Below, piece by piece: positions 1 to 8,078 of a stretch of 64,000 bases of DNA (position 1 is its first letter; every line of letters begins with the position of its first letter). The position numbers and the translations under genes were made by a program. The stretch lies in the NCBI RefSeq assembly GCF_947286155.1, contig NZ_CAMYPD010000009.1, forward strand, positions 1 to 64,000, read 5' to 3'. Origin of the DNA: an uncultured Tessaracoccus sp. (GTDB lineage Bacteria > Actinomycetota > Actinomycetes > Propionibacteriales > Propionibacteriaceae). Under the pieces are notes generated by a model that ran no database searches, was not told where the DNA came from, and was given only the letters and a program-made list of their open reading frames with translations.

Positions 1-33
1 GGCGGCCATCTCGCGCACGAGCGGGTACATCAT
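1..33 (-). CDS. IS3-family transposase OrfB, first 11 codons
   Basis: The frame reads MMYPLVREMAA, the usual beginning of IS3-family OrfB, the DDE integrase catalytic subunit. It lies one base behind the OrfA frame and overlaps its stop codon. The rest lies outside the window, so intactness cannot be judged. Confidence 0.7.
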   Translation of the reverse strand, partial: MMYPLVREMAA

Positions 34-329
34 TTTGGGGTCCGCAGATTCGCCTGCCAGAGATACGCCGCCGCGCGACGCAGCACCTGGTTTTCCATCT
101 CTAACTCGCGGATCCGCTGCATCGCGGCCGTCATCTCGCGGCGTTCCTCGACGTCAGTGGTCGGCGTGAACCCGAGAGCCCGGAACCGGTCGTCCTTGAC
201 CCACATCCGCAACGCGAACTTCGAGACTCCAAGGTCTCTACACACTTGCTTGTGCGACAAGCCGCTGTTCACCAGCGCGACCGCGTCACACTTGAACCCA
301 TCCGAATAGATCCTTGGCACGATCACCAT
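30..329 (-). CDS. IS3-family transposase OrfA (helix-turn-helix)
   Basis: A 99-residue OrfA. It has an N-terminal helix-turn-helix of the IS3/IS911 type (residues about 10-48, with GLSHKQVCRDLGVSKFALRMW) and a C-terminal leucine-zipper-like helix (QRIRELEMENQVLRRAAAYL, about 71-90). It binds the element's ends and, fused to OrfB by frameshifting, forms the active transposase. The start at 329 has a GAAAGG ribosome site. The stop (TGA, 30-32) overlaps the OrfB ATG in the sequence CCCCAAAATGATG, so a -1 slip on CCCAAAA would give the fusion. The same frame stays open upstream to 755, so the interrupted host gene could read into it. Confidence 0.85.
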   Translation of the reverse strand: MVIVPRIYSDGFKCDAVALVNSGLSHKQVCRDLGVSKFALRMWVKDDRFRALGFTPTTDVEERREMTAAMQRIRELEMENQVLRRAAAYLWQANLRTPK

Positions 330-395
330 CCTTTCAACACGACCCATCCAAAGCCATGCGGTCTTGGACTCAATCAAACCTTCAGCAGACCCACA

Positions 396-755
396 TGTCG
401 GAAGGACGAGTACAAGTCTGAATGACACCAGTGGTGTGCCCGGCCCAGATAGGATCCGTCTTCGGCGGCTGGGAGGAGACTGGCTTGCACCACATTTGCC
501 GATGCTGAACCCAGGTACCCAAATCAGTGGTGCAAGGAACCGGTGTGCCCGCATGCTCACAGACCCGTTCGCCCGAACCCCTACGCTTCCGGGAGACGCA
601 TCTTTCCCAGGAGCAGAATCACCATCCCCATACCGAAGGCATATAGCGCTTCTCTTATCCCTTAACACGCACTCTTGCGGAGCTGCATGCCCAGGGAGAA
701 TTCCGAATATGACGAGCAGCATTGTGCATGCTAACAGTGCGTTTTTTCTTAGCAT
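396..755 (-). pseudogene. secreted PKD-type surface protein, frameshifted and cut by the IS
   Basis: The start at 755 follows GGAGCAGAAGG. The product opens with a signal peptide (MLRKNALLACTMLLVIFGIL, cleavage near GHA-APQ), then ECVLRDKRSAICLRYGDGDS. About 55 codons in, the frame changes: a second frame reads GERVCEHAGTPVPC, then GTWVQHRQMWCKP and QPPKTDPIW, and ends with VIQTCTRPSD at the IS boundary. From memory this resembles the N-terminal half of actinobacterial secreted PKD-domain proteins that sit next to small lipoproteins. One extra G in the GGGG run near 580 would join the frames. The IS removes the C-terminal half. Family assignment is from recollection and moderate. Confidence 0.55.
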
Positions 756-1445
756 CCTTCTGCTCCACTGCCGCCGCTGGCTGCCAGGTACCGTTCGGCA
801 TCTGCTCAAACGTGGTTACTGTCGCGAGCGTTGACGCGAAGTAGTTATCCGGATAGCCCGTGGGAGGTTTTCCAGTCTTTTCGTCAAGAACTTGAATACC
901 AGTGAGATCTTTACACGCGGATACAGTTGCGACTCTCGCCCCATCAGCATTGGTGGATGGCTCCGAAATCTTCACATCGGTAAAGCGAAGATTCCCAGTC
1001 CAGACGAGTCCTTCGTCGAGGAGTCGGCCCAGGGAATGGACGGTGGAGAATACTTCATCGCCGGTAGCAAGGATGGTCAGCTCGTTGAGGTTAATAAGAC
1101 TGGAATCCTTCGCGAACCGGTCATATTGCGTCTCGCAGGCTTCCCACGCCTCCCGGATAGCAGTAACCTCCGGCGACTCCCCAGGCTCGGCAGGGGGAAA
1201 CGACTCCCACTCACTAGCCGACAGGGATGGGGACGGGGACGATGCAGCCGCAGACGGTGACGGGGGTTACCGAACTACTGCTAGGAGGGCTGGCGCCCCC
1301 CAGTCGGACTCGCAGCAGCATGCACACTAGGTTCAAGGGCAGGCTCGCCTGGCTGACAGGCACCACAACCGAGCATCCCAAGACTTGCCAGCACCATCAG
1401 ACCACAACGACGACGCCGTCGCGTACTGGTTTCTAGATCAACCAT
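655..1445 (-). pseudogene. lipoprotein with Ser/Pro linker, broken by two homopolymer frameshifts
   Basis: The start at 1445 has a TGGAGGA site. The signal peptide ends in a lipobox-like LGMLGCGACQPGEP. The first frame stops after SPTGGRQPS. Moving +1 at the G6 run near 1297 gives GASPPSSSSVT, and moving again at the C5 run near 1272 gives PPSPSAAASSPSPSLSASEW, followed by a globular domain (TAIREAWEACETQYDRF … VATVSACKDLTG … GTWQPAAAVEQKD). The joined product is a coherent lipoprotein: lipid anchor, Ser/Pro linker, about 130-residue domain of unknown function. It overlaps the next gene by 101 nt, so a third slip in the A6 run near 746 is possible. This may be a true pseudogene or sequence errors. 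Confidence 0.6.
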
Positions 1446-1616
1446 GATTCCTCCAGGTGCCACAGTGAACCAGGCGAAGAGGTCGCTACGGGCCGCATCA
1501 CCCCAGTTATCCACAAGCAATTCGGAAAGCGCACGACGAAACCACGCTCGGGAACAAGCCCCTCGTTCCGTTCACCACCGGCAGCTTCGAAAACTGTCAG
1601 AGGTCCCTGCAAAAGT
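1446..1616. other. intergenic region between the lipoprotein and rmuC
   Basis: A divergent 171-nt gap that must carry the promoters of both flanking genes. No clear -10 box, repeat or RNA structure stands out. Confidence 0.4.
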
Positions 1617-2939
1617 ATGAGCATGGAAACTTGGATTGTTCCGACGCTGATTCTCGCGGTGGCGGTCGGCGTGCTGGCTGGCTGGTGGTTTACGCACGCG
1701 CGCACCAGGCTGCAGGTCGCTAGCCTCCGGGTTGACGTCGCCGACCGCGACGCCACGGTGGCTGAGCTGCAGGGCAGCATCGCGCAGGCGCAGGGCAAAG
1801 CCGCCGCCGCGGAGGCGAAGGTGGCGGGGCTGCAGGCAGAGCGCGACGCCGCCGTCACCCGTGCCCGCGAGGTAGCAGCAGACCGAGCGTCGCTCGAAGA
1901 ACGCTTCAAAGCCATCACCTCGGAGCAGCTGGCGCGGCAAAGTGAGCACACCACAAAGCAGCTCGTGGAGCCAGTGAGCGAGGGGCTGAAACTACTCACG
2001 CAGCGCATTCAGGCAGTGGAGCAAGAACGCGCAGCAATGAACGCGGAGCTGCGCACGCAAATTTCAGCCATGCAGGCATCCGGCGACGCCCTGCGCAAAG
2101 AGACGCTCGGGCTGGCCAACGCTCTGCGCACCCCGCAGGTGCGCGGTTCGTGGGGCGAGCAGAGCCTGCGACGCATGGTGGAGGTCTCCGGCCTCACCTC
2201 GCGCGTCGACTTCGACGAGCAAACCTCCACCACCGCCGACGACGGCTCGCTTCGTCGCCCTGACATGCGCATCCATCTGGCGGGCGGCAAGGAGATCTTC
2301 GTCGATTCAAAGGTGCCGCTGGCTGCCGTGCTCGAGGCGTACAACACCGACGACGAGGCCGCGCAGGTGCAGCACCTCGACCGGTTCGCGCGCCACGTGC
2401 GCACCCACATCGACGACCTCTCTGGCAAGCAGTATTGGGATTTGAGCCTCGCCTCGCCGGAGTTCGTCGTGCTGTATTTGGGCTCCGACGAGTTCTACCG
2501 CCTGGCGCAGGAGCGCATGCCGGATCTCCACGACTACGCAGCCCGACGCAACGTCATGCTGGCTTCTCCAGGCATCCTCATTCCGATGCTCCACATCGTC
2601 GCGCACGGGTGGTCGCAGGCGTCGCTCGCAGAATCTGCGAAAGAGGTGGTGGAGCTCGGACGAAGCCTCCACGCCCGCCTCGCCACCATGGGTGGGCACT
2701 TCGCCGCCGCCAGCCGCGGGCTCAACCAGGCCGTCGTGAACTACAACAAGGCCATCGCCAGTCTGGAGTCTCGCGTGCTGGTATCCGCACGCAGATTCAC
2801 AGACCTCGACGTCACGAAAGCCGGGCTCGACGAGCTCGCCCCTGTCGCTGCCACACCGGCTTGGCCGTCGGCACCGGAGCTCGCCGACGATCAACCCGCG
2901 GCCTTGCCAGACGCAGTCCCGGGTAGCGAGTCACAGTGA
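1617..2939 (+). CDS. rmuC: DNA recombination protein RmuC
   Basis: A 440-residue RmuC-family protein. It has one N-terminal membrane helix (about residues 6-26, WIVPTLILAVAVGVLAGWW), then a long alanine/arginine/glutamate coiled coil (about 30-170). The nuclease-like RmuC core follows (about 170-400), with RGSWGEQSLRRMVE and the conserved FVDSKVPL and FVVLYLGSDEFYR. RmuC limits DNA inversions at short inverted repeats, which is of interest in a genome rich in palindromes. A second in-frame ATG two codons on (1623) is an equally good start. It reads away from the lipoprotein and towards ilvA, 25 nt ahead. Confidence 0.9.
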   Translation: MSMETWIVPTLILAVAVGVLAGWWFTHARTRLQVASLRVDVADRDATVAELQGSIAQAQGKAAAAEAKVAGLQAERDAAVTRAREVAADRASLEERFKAITSEQLARQSEHTTKQLVEPVSEGLKLLTQRIQAVEQERAAMNAELRTQISAMQASGDALRKETLGLANALRTPQVRGSWGEQSLRRMVEVSGLTSRVDFDEQTSTTADDGSLRRPDMRIHLAGGKEIFVDSKVPLAAVLEAYNTDDEAAQVQHLDRFARHVRTHIDDLSGKQYWDLSLASPEFVVLYLGSDEFYRLAQERMPDLHDYAARRNVMLASPGILIPMLHIVAHGWSQASLAESAKEVVELGRSLHARLATMGGHFAAASRGLNQAVVNYNKAIASLESRVLVSARRFTDLDVTKAGLDELAPVAATPAWPSAPELADDQPAALPDAVPGSESQ

Positions 2940-2964
2940 GCTCAGTACACAGTTCTGCGCAAGA

Positions 2965-4242
2965 ATGGCACCTATGACTTCCGTCGCTGAACTTGCCGAA
3001 CTCATCTCACCTGCGCTGGAGCGCATCAACGGCGTCGCCGAACTGACGCCAGTCCAGCGCAACGCGCGGCTCTCGACGCTCACCGGCAGCGAGGTGTGGC
3101 TCAAGCGAGAAGATCTCCAGCCCGTCCGCTCCTATAAGTTGCGCGGCGCCTACAACCTCATCGCCCAACTCTCCAGCGACGAGCAACGCGCCGGCGTGGT
3201 CTGCGCGTCGGCCGGCAACCACGCCCAAGGCGTGGCGTTCAGCGCCTCCCAGCTCGGCATCCACGCGACGATTTTCGTGCCCCACACCACCCCACGGCAG
3301 AAGCGTGAGCGCATCACCGCGCTGGGCGGGGGTCACGTCGAGTTGGTGATGGCTGGCTCGACCTACGACCAGGCGAGTAACGCGTCGAAGGAGTTCGCCA
3401 AGGCCGAGGGCAAGGTGCTCGTGCCGGCGTTCGACGATCCGCGAACGATTGCCGGGCAGGCCACCGCCGTCGCGGAGGCATTCGAGCAGCTCGACTTCGT
3501 ACCCGACGTGGTGGTGCTGCCCGTGGGCGGTGGCGGGCTGCTCTCTGGGGCGGCGGCGTGGCTGCGCACCCACCACCCGGAAGTGCGCATCGTCGGGGTT
3601 GAGCCGGAGGGCGCGCCGTGCGTGGCCGCCGCGCTCTCGGCAGGCCGGCCGATGGAGCTCAACGACATCGACACCTTCGTCGACGGTGCCGCGGTCTCAC
3701 GCGTGGGAGACGTGACGTTCGAGATCATCCGCGAGGCGAAACCCGAACTCGTCCGCGTTCCCGAAGGCCAGGTCTGCAGCGAGATGCTGGATATGTACCA
3801 AATCGACGGCATCATCGCGGAGCCCGCCGGCGCCCTGGCATCGTCGGCGCTCCCCACCGGCGGAGTGGGCACCCGAGTGCAGATTCCGGGCGACTCGAAG
3901 GTGCTGTCCCTCATCTCCGGCGGTAACAACGACGTCGCGCGCTACGCCGAGGTGGTGGAGCGTTCCCTCATCCACGAGGGCCGGAAGCGCTACTTCCTGG
4001 TGAGTTTCCCGCAGCAGCCGGGCGCGCTGCGGCGATTCCTCGACGAGGTGCTCGGCCCCGACGACGACATCGCCCACTTCGAGTACGTGAAGCGCAGCTC
4101 GCGCGAGACGGGCCCGGCCATGGTGGGCATCGAGCTCGGGAACCCCGGCGACTACCCGTTCCTGATGCAGCGCATCGCCGAGGTTGGCATGGAAGTGGAG
4201 CTCATCACCTACGGATCCCCGCTGTTCAGGTTCCTCGTGTAA
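2965..4242 (+). CDS. ilvA: threonine ammonia-lyase, biosynthetic
   Basis: Deaminates threonine to 2-oxobutanoate, the first step of isoleucine synthesis, using pyridoxal phosphate. The PLP lysine is in VRSYKLRGAYN (about K58), and the glycine-rich phosphate loop is PVGGGGLLSG (about 190). The C-terminal 90 residues (RKRYFLVSFPQQPGALRRFL onward) form an ACT-like regulatory domain, so isoleucine feedback is expected. Length (425) suits the short form with a single regulatory domain. ATG at 2974 is an alternative start. It converges on the next gene with 25 nt between stop codons. Confidence 0.93.
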   Translation: MAPMTSVAELAELISPALERINGVAELTPVQRNARLSTLTGSEVWLKREDLQPVRSYKLRGAYNLIAQLSSDEQRAGVVCASAGNHAQGVAFSASQLGIHATIFVPHTTPRQKRERITALGGGHVELVMAGSTYDQASNASKEFAKAEGKVLVPAFDDPRTIAGQATAVAEAFEQLDFVPDVVVLPVGGGGLLSGAAAWLRTHHPEVRIVGVEPEGAPCVAAALSAGRPMELNDIDTFVDGAAVSRVGDVTFEIIREAKPELVRVPEGQVCSEMLDMYQIDGIIAEPAGALASSALPTGGVGTRVQIPGDSKVLSLISGGNNDVARYAEVVERSLIHEGRKRYFLVSFPQQPGALRRFLDEVLGPDDDIAHFEYVKRSSRETGPAMVGIELGNPGDYPFLMQRIAEVGMEVELITYGSPLFRFLV

Positions 4243-4267
4243 TGAACCCGAACAACGACGCCCCTGG

Positions 4268-5440
4268 TCAGGCAGCCAAACGGAGGTCGGACACACCCGT
4301 CGACGGCAGGCCCGGCGCAGTATCCGGGGTCTCGGGCTCGCTGTCGTCGCGCTCGGAGGAATCCGTGTCGTTCTCCGACTCCTCCGCGTCAGGGGCATCT
4401 TCCGACGGCGTCTCACCCTCGTCGGTCTCACCCTGCTGCACTGCCGAGAGCCAGTAGGCCCACAGGCGTTGCTTCGCGCCGCCCACCGGGCCGACCACGG
4501 CCTCGAGTTCGCTGGGATTCGGCTTCCACGCGGCCTTCACCGCAGCCACAGCCTCATCGACGGAGCCAGCCTTCGCCGACAGCTTCAACAGATAATCCGG
4601 CACGGTCAGCGCCGGGTCGGTGATACCAACGAGCGGGGCGCCGATGGCAGCGATGGGCGGGAATACCGAACCAGGGATACCCACCACTACTTCCGCCGAC
4701 GATGCCGCCGCGATGGTGCCTTCGTCGGCGATCTCGTACTGCTCCCACAGGCTCCGGTTCTCACGGGGGTGCAGGCCGACGCGGATGTGGTAGCCCTCAG
4801 CTGCGAGCGCAGCGGCGGTGTCGAGGAGGAGCTGCGTGCCGGGCGCGGCGCCGCCCGTTTCGTCGCTGCGGGTGACCGAGGTGGCAATGAGCACGGTGCC
4901 CTTCGTCGGGTTGTAGGCGCCGACGTCGTCGAGGCCCATGTTGCCAACAACCTCGATGTCCTCGGCGTTCAGCCCGAAGTGGGTTGCGAACACCTTGGCT
5001 TCGTCGCTGGACTGCGCGGTGGCACCCACGAGCCGCGGGCGGATGGCGTCGGCGAACTCGGCGCGCTCCGGGTTGAGGTAGGCGAGCGAGCTGGCCACCA
5101 CCGGGACGTTCGGCAGCGCTTCCACGACGGTGGCCGGCCACTCGGTCGCACCGTTCACGACGAGGAGGTCGGCGCCCCACTCGTCGGCCTGGTCCAGAGT
5201 GATGACCTCGACGCCGTCGTCGGCTTTGTGCTCGAGGTCAGGCGAGACGAGCGCGATGTGCCCGCCTTGCTCGTTGACGTAGTCCACCATCTGCTTGATG
5301 TGGTAGGAACCGTACGGTTCATTCGTGGCGACGAGGACGTCGAGCTGGTCGTCGTCTGCGTGCGCCGATGGCGCCATCACGGTGCTGACGGCAAGGACGA
5401 GCGAGATGATGCCGACGAGCGCGCGGCGGGCGATGTGCAT
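4268..5440 (-). CDS. secreted protein with GT-B-like fold, LPSTG-like tail but no anchor
   Basis: The start at 5440 has an AGGAGT site and gives a 390-residue protein with a Sec signal peptide (MHIARRALVGIISLVLAVST, cleaved near SAHA-DD). The exported part contains segments like nucleotide-sugar enzymes of the glycosyltransferase-B fold (LDVLVATNEPYGSYHIKQM; GNMGLDDVGAYNPTKGTVLI; GYHIRVGLHPRENRSLWEQY), but I recognise no catalytic signature. The tail is Glu/Asp/Ser/Pro-rich and ends LPSTGVSDLRLAA, a sortase motif with no hydrophobic segment or basic tail after it. Function unknown. It may be released, or the anchor may have been lost. Confidence 0.75.
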   Translation of the reverse strand: MHIARRALVGIISLVLAVSTVMAPSAHADDDQLDVLVATNEPYGSYHIKQMVDYVNEQGGHIALVSPDLEHKADDGVEVITLDQADEWGADLLVVNGATEWPATVVEALPNVPVVASSLAYLNPERAEFADAIRPRLVGATAQSSDEAKVFATHFGLNAEDIEVVGNMGLDDVGAYNPTKGTVLIATSVTRSDETGGAAPGTQLLLDTAAALAAEGYHIRVGLHPRENRSLWEQYEIADEGTIAAASSAEVVVGIPGSVFPPIAAIGAPLVGITDPALTVPDYLLKLSAKAGSVDEAVAAVKAAWKPNPSELEAVVGPVGGAKQRLWAYWLSAVQQGETDEGETPSEDAPDAEESENDTDSSERDDSEPETPDTAPGLPSTGVSDLRLAA

Positions 5441-5553
5441 GGGAACTCCTGAGTCAACGTTGGGGGTTCCAGCTTGGCTAACCCAGGTGAACGGCATGCG
5501 AAGGTTACGTGAACGGTGAGCAGGCAACCTCGACGCCGGGCTACGGCAGAAAA

Positions 5554-5631
5554 ACTTCAAAATCCGTACGCAGATTGACCAAACCCCCTGTTTTGAGGGG
5601 GTTAGACGAATCTGCGTACGGATTTTGAAGT
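5554..5631. repeat. long nested palindrome P1
   Basis: Perfect 23-bp arms at 5554-5576 and 5609-5631 (starting ACTTCAAAATCCGTACG) enclose a second hairpin: AACCCCC at 5582-5588 and GGGGGTT at 5597-5603 with an 8-nt loop. It sits between two divergent genes, so it is not a simple terminator. It belongs with the other intergenic palindromes of this window. Confidence 0.9.
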
Positions 5632-5644
5632 CCAGAGACAGGTG

Positions 5645-5678
5645 TTGCACCCAAGTCCCCGGTGGTACACTCGTGGTC
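5645..5678 (+). promoter_or_regulatory. promoter of vapBC (leaderless)
   Basis: TTGCAC at 5645-5650 and TACACT at 5666-5671, 15 nt apart. The -10 box ends 7 nt before the ATG, so transcription should start at or next to the A of the start codon. No ribosome site precedes it. Confidence 0.55.
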
Positions 5679-5936
5679 ATGCCAACCGCACTGCCGCGTT
5701 TCCAAGTCACCCAGACGAGCGAGATCGCCGACGCGCTGGCCATTGCCGCCGCAGAGTGGCCGGGTGCTCCACGCCCGGAGCTGGTCACGCACCTGTTCCG
5801 CGAGGGCGCGGCAGCTATTCAGCACCGACGAGACGAGCGCGCCGAGGCGCAGCGCTCCGCCGCTATCGCGACGCAGGGAATCCTCGCGTACCCGCCCGCG
5901 TATCTGGCGGAGCTTCGAGCGGAGTGGCCCGAGTGA
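5679..5936 (+). CDS. VapB-like antitoxin
   Basis: An 85-residue small protein directly upstream of, and overlapping by 4 nt (GTGA), a PIN-domain toxin, the standard antitoxin position. It is a short helical protein (EIADALAIAAAEWPGAPRPELVTHLFREGAAAI … AYPPAYLAELRAEWPE) in which I do not recognise a classical AbrB, RHH or Phd motif. It is called an antitoxin from context. It should bind and block VapC and repress the operon. Confidence 0.75.
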   Translation: MPTALPRFQVTQTSEIADALAIAAAEWPGAPRPELVTHLFREGAAAIQHRRDERAEAQRSAAIATQGILAYPPAYLAELRAEWPE

Positions 5937-6319
5937 TCATTCTCGACGCGAGCGCACTGATTGCCCACTTCACGCCAGGAGACGCCCACGCCAGCAGTGC
6001 GCTGGAGATTCTGGACACCGAGGAAGAGCTCGCACTGCACTTCCTCACCCTGGCAGAAATACTCGTCCACCCTGCGAAGGTGGGCGTCGAGCGCACCATC
6101 CACAAGGCGCTCGACGCTCTAGGCATCATGCAGCTACCGGTGACGCCCGACGAGCCGTCCCGCATCGCGCGGATTCGAGCGACTACCAGCCTGCGCATGC
6201 CAGATGCCTGCGTGCTCGCGGCAGCGCTCCATCACAGAGCGAGCCTGGCCACCTTCGATGCGCATCTTGCCCGCGTCGCGAAGGACAATGGCGTCACGAC
6301 GCCAGAGTTCTTCGACTAA
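5933..6319 (+). CDS. PIN-domain ribonuclease, VapC-type toxin
   Basis: A 128-residue PIN-domain protein, the normal VapC length, starting at a GTG that overlaps the antitoxin stop. The four acidic metal-binding residues are in place: D5 (MIILDASALI), E42 (LTLAEILV), D91 (RMPDACVLAA) and D109 (LATFDAHL). VapC toxins cleave RNA, often tRNA, when the antitoxin is lost. It ends one nucleotide before the stop of the convergent ispH. Confidence 0.88.
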   Translation: MIILDASALIAHFTPGDAHASSALEILDTEEELALHFLTLAEILVHPAKVGVERTIHKALDALGIMQLPVTPDEPSRIARIRATTSLRMPDACVLAAALHHRASLATFDAHLARVAKDNGVTTPEFFD

Positions 6320-6320
6320 C

Positions 6321-7286
6321 TCAGTGCTGCACCTTCTTGCGGAGGTCTTTCCTGAGCTCAGGCGGCAATGCGAAGTGCAGCGTTTCTTCTGTGAGGGTTT
6401 CCTCAACACCGCGCGGATACCCCTTTGACTCCAGATATTCGAGGACACCCTGGACCAACCGCTCGGGCACTGACGCGCCGGAGGTGACCCCCACCACGTC
6501 AGCTCCTTCGAGCCACTCGTCCTTGATCTCCGTGTGGTTATCCACGCGGTACGAGGCTTTCGCGCCGGCCTCCAATGCCACTTCGACAAGGCGTTTCGTG
6601 TTGGACGAGTTGTCTGAGCCCACGACGATCATGAGGTCGCAACCCTTGGATGCGATCTGCTTTACCGCCATCTGGCGGTTCTGCGTGGCGTAGCAAATGT
6701 CATCCGACGGCGGGTCCTGCAGCTGCGGAAACTTCTCGCGCAGTCGACGCACGATCTCCATCGTCTCATCCACTGAGAGTGTGGTCTGCGACAACCACGC
6801 GACGTTGGCCCCGTCGGGGAGCTCCACCTTGTCGACGTCGTCGGGCGACTCGACGAGGATGGTGTTCTCGGGCGCCTCCCCCATGGTGCCCTCGACTTCC
6901 TCGTGGCCGTCGTGGCCGATGAGGAGAATCGTCATGCCGTCCTTCGCGAAGCGCTTCGCTTCGTGATGCACCTTCGTCACCAGCGGGCAGGTCGCGTCGA
7001 CGGTCTTCAGCTGCCGCTTGCCGGCCTCCTCGCGCACCAGCGGCGACACCCCGTGCGCCGAGAACACGACAGTCGACCCCTCGGGCACTTCGTCGAGCTC
7101 ATCGACGAAAATCGCCCCGCGACTCTCGAGGTTTTCGACGACGTGCTTGTTATGCACGATCTCTTTACGCACGTAGATGGGCTGTTCGTACAGGTCAAGG
7201 GACTTCTCGACGGTGATCACAGCCCTGTCAACCCCCGCGCAGTATCCACGCGGCGCGGCCACCACCACTCGCTTCTCATTAGCCAT
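6321..7286 (-). CDS. ispH: 4-hydroxy-3-methylbut-2-enyl diphosphate reductase
   Basis: The last enzyme of the MEP pathway, making IPP and DMAPP with a [4Fe-4S] cluster. The three cluster cysteines are in APRGYCAGVDRA, DATCPLVTK and DDICYATQNRQ. The substrate histidines (IVHNKHVV, FSAHGVSP) and the C-terminal SGASVPERLV motif are present. At 321 residues it is full length. A TAGACT box 7 nt before the ATG suggests a leaderless message. The isoprenyl synthase at 10255-11055 uses its products. Confidence 0.95.
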   Translation of the reverse strand: MANEKRVVVAAPRGYCAGVDRAVITVEKSLDLYEQPIYVRKEIVHNKHVVENLESRGAIFVDELDEVPEGSTVVFSAHGVSPLVREEAGKRQLKTVDATCPLVTKVHHEAKRFAKDGMTILLIGHDGHEEVEGTMGEAPENTILVESPDDVDKVELPDGANVAWLSQTTLSVDETMEIVRRLREKFPQLQDPPSDDICYATQNRQMAVKQIASKGCDLMIVVGSDNSSNTKRLVEVALEAGAKASYRVDNHTEIKDEWLEGADVVGVTSGASVPERLVQGVLEYLESKGYPRGVEETLTEETLHFALPPELRKDLRKKVQH

Positions 7287-7340
7287 GCCGCACAGTCTAG
7301 GTGCATATTTCTGTCAGACCCCACGGCTAGGGTGGTGGGT
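7287..7340. promoter_or_regulatory. divergent leaderless promoters of ispH and the 7341 gene
   Basis: A 54-nt gap carries two outward -10 boxes: TAGACT (minus strand) 7 nt before the ispH ATG, and TAGGGT at 7328-7333, 7 nt before the ATG at 7341. There is no room for a leader on either side. Confidence 0.5.
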
Positions 7341-8078
7341 ATGCAAGCGCAGGAACTCACCACGCTCGGATTCGCCACCAATAACCCGACGAAGCTCCTC
7401 ACCGACGCCGTCGCGACGGGGCATGTGCGCGGGCTGCAGAAGGTGCCAGGCTTCGACCTGATCGGGGCATTCACCGACCCATCGGGCGCCAGGCTTTCGC
7501 TCGTTCGCCGCAAGGGCCACGACGTCGTCGCCACCCCGGCGCTTGCCTCGTCGGAGGCGCATCGGGCGGCTGTGTACCGCGTACGCGATCAGCTCGCGCA
7601 CGCGTCGTTCTTCCTCGACGACGAAGAAATCCTAGATGCCATCGTCGCCGTAGACGACCCAACGCAATATCCCGAGCGAAATGCCCGAGATTCGAACTCG
7701 TTCACCATCATTCAGGCGTTCCGCCTCGGAGCCATCGGGCTGCGAGCCGACGTGTACGCCAACGAGGAGGAGTTCCTCGCGCGCCGCCCCGACGACGACC
7801 GCGTCTGGTCGTCGCGCTCGCTGGCATCCCCGTCGGTGGCTGCCGAGGGCATCCTTTCCGACGGTGAGCTGTCGCCGCGGGCATTCGTCGGCTTCACGGT
7901 CGAGAGCGCTTGGAAGCGCACCAATGAGCTCACTGGCAAGGAGTTTTGGTACGGGGTGGGTCTGTCCAAGCTGCGGTTGGCGTTCGCGCTGCCGGCTCAC
8001 TACGACCTCGAGCCGGGCAACGTCGTGCTGGGCACGTTCTCGCTGACGGGCTCGTCGGGATTGTGGGACGAGGCGTAG
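7341..8078 (+). CDS. conserved hypothetical protein
   Basis: A 245-residue soluble protein that I cannot place in a named family. It has no signal peptide or membrane helix. Segments such as GFATNNPTKLLTDAVATG, SLVRRKGHDVVATPALA and FVGFTVESAWKRTNELTGKE suggest a mixed alpha/beta fold. Its stop codon abuts the ATG of xseA, so the two are co-transcribed and probably translationally coupled; a nucleic-acid role is possible but unproven. Its -10 box implies a leaderless start. Confidence 0.7.
   Translation: MQAQELTTLGFATNNPTKLLTDAVATGHVRGLQKVPGFDLIGAFTDPSGARLSLVRRKGHDVVATPALASSEAHRAAVYRVRDQLAHASFFLDDEEILDAIVAVDDPTQYPERNARDSNSFTIIQAFRLGAIGLRADVYANEEEFLARRPDDDRVWSSRSLASPSVAAEGILSDGELSPRAFVGFTVESAWKRTNELTGKEFWYGVGLSKLRLAFALPAHYDLEPGNVVLGTFSLTGSSGLWDEA

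Larger units (their letters stand above)
1..395 (-). mobile_element. IS3-family insertion sequence, one end (runs off the window)
   Basis: Two overlapping minus-strand frames have the orfA/orfB arrangement of IS3-family elements. The element's 5' end is placed near 395 because the interrupted secreted-protein gene is recognisable down to about 398, and a TG-initiated sequence (TGTGGGTCTGCTGAAGG) starts at 395, as IS3-family ends do. The other end and the terminal repeat partner lie outside the window, so the boundary is an inference. Confidence 0.6.

Noticed and set aside
30..755. Deliberate fusion of the secreted-protein gene to the transposase
   Set aside because: The open frame from 755 to 30 passes through a frameshift point of the host gene, so the in-frame junction is accidental; a chimeric product is possible but not functional by design.
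5554..5631. P1 as an ordinary terminator
   Set aside because: It lies upstream of two divergent genes; neither transcript ends there.
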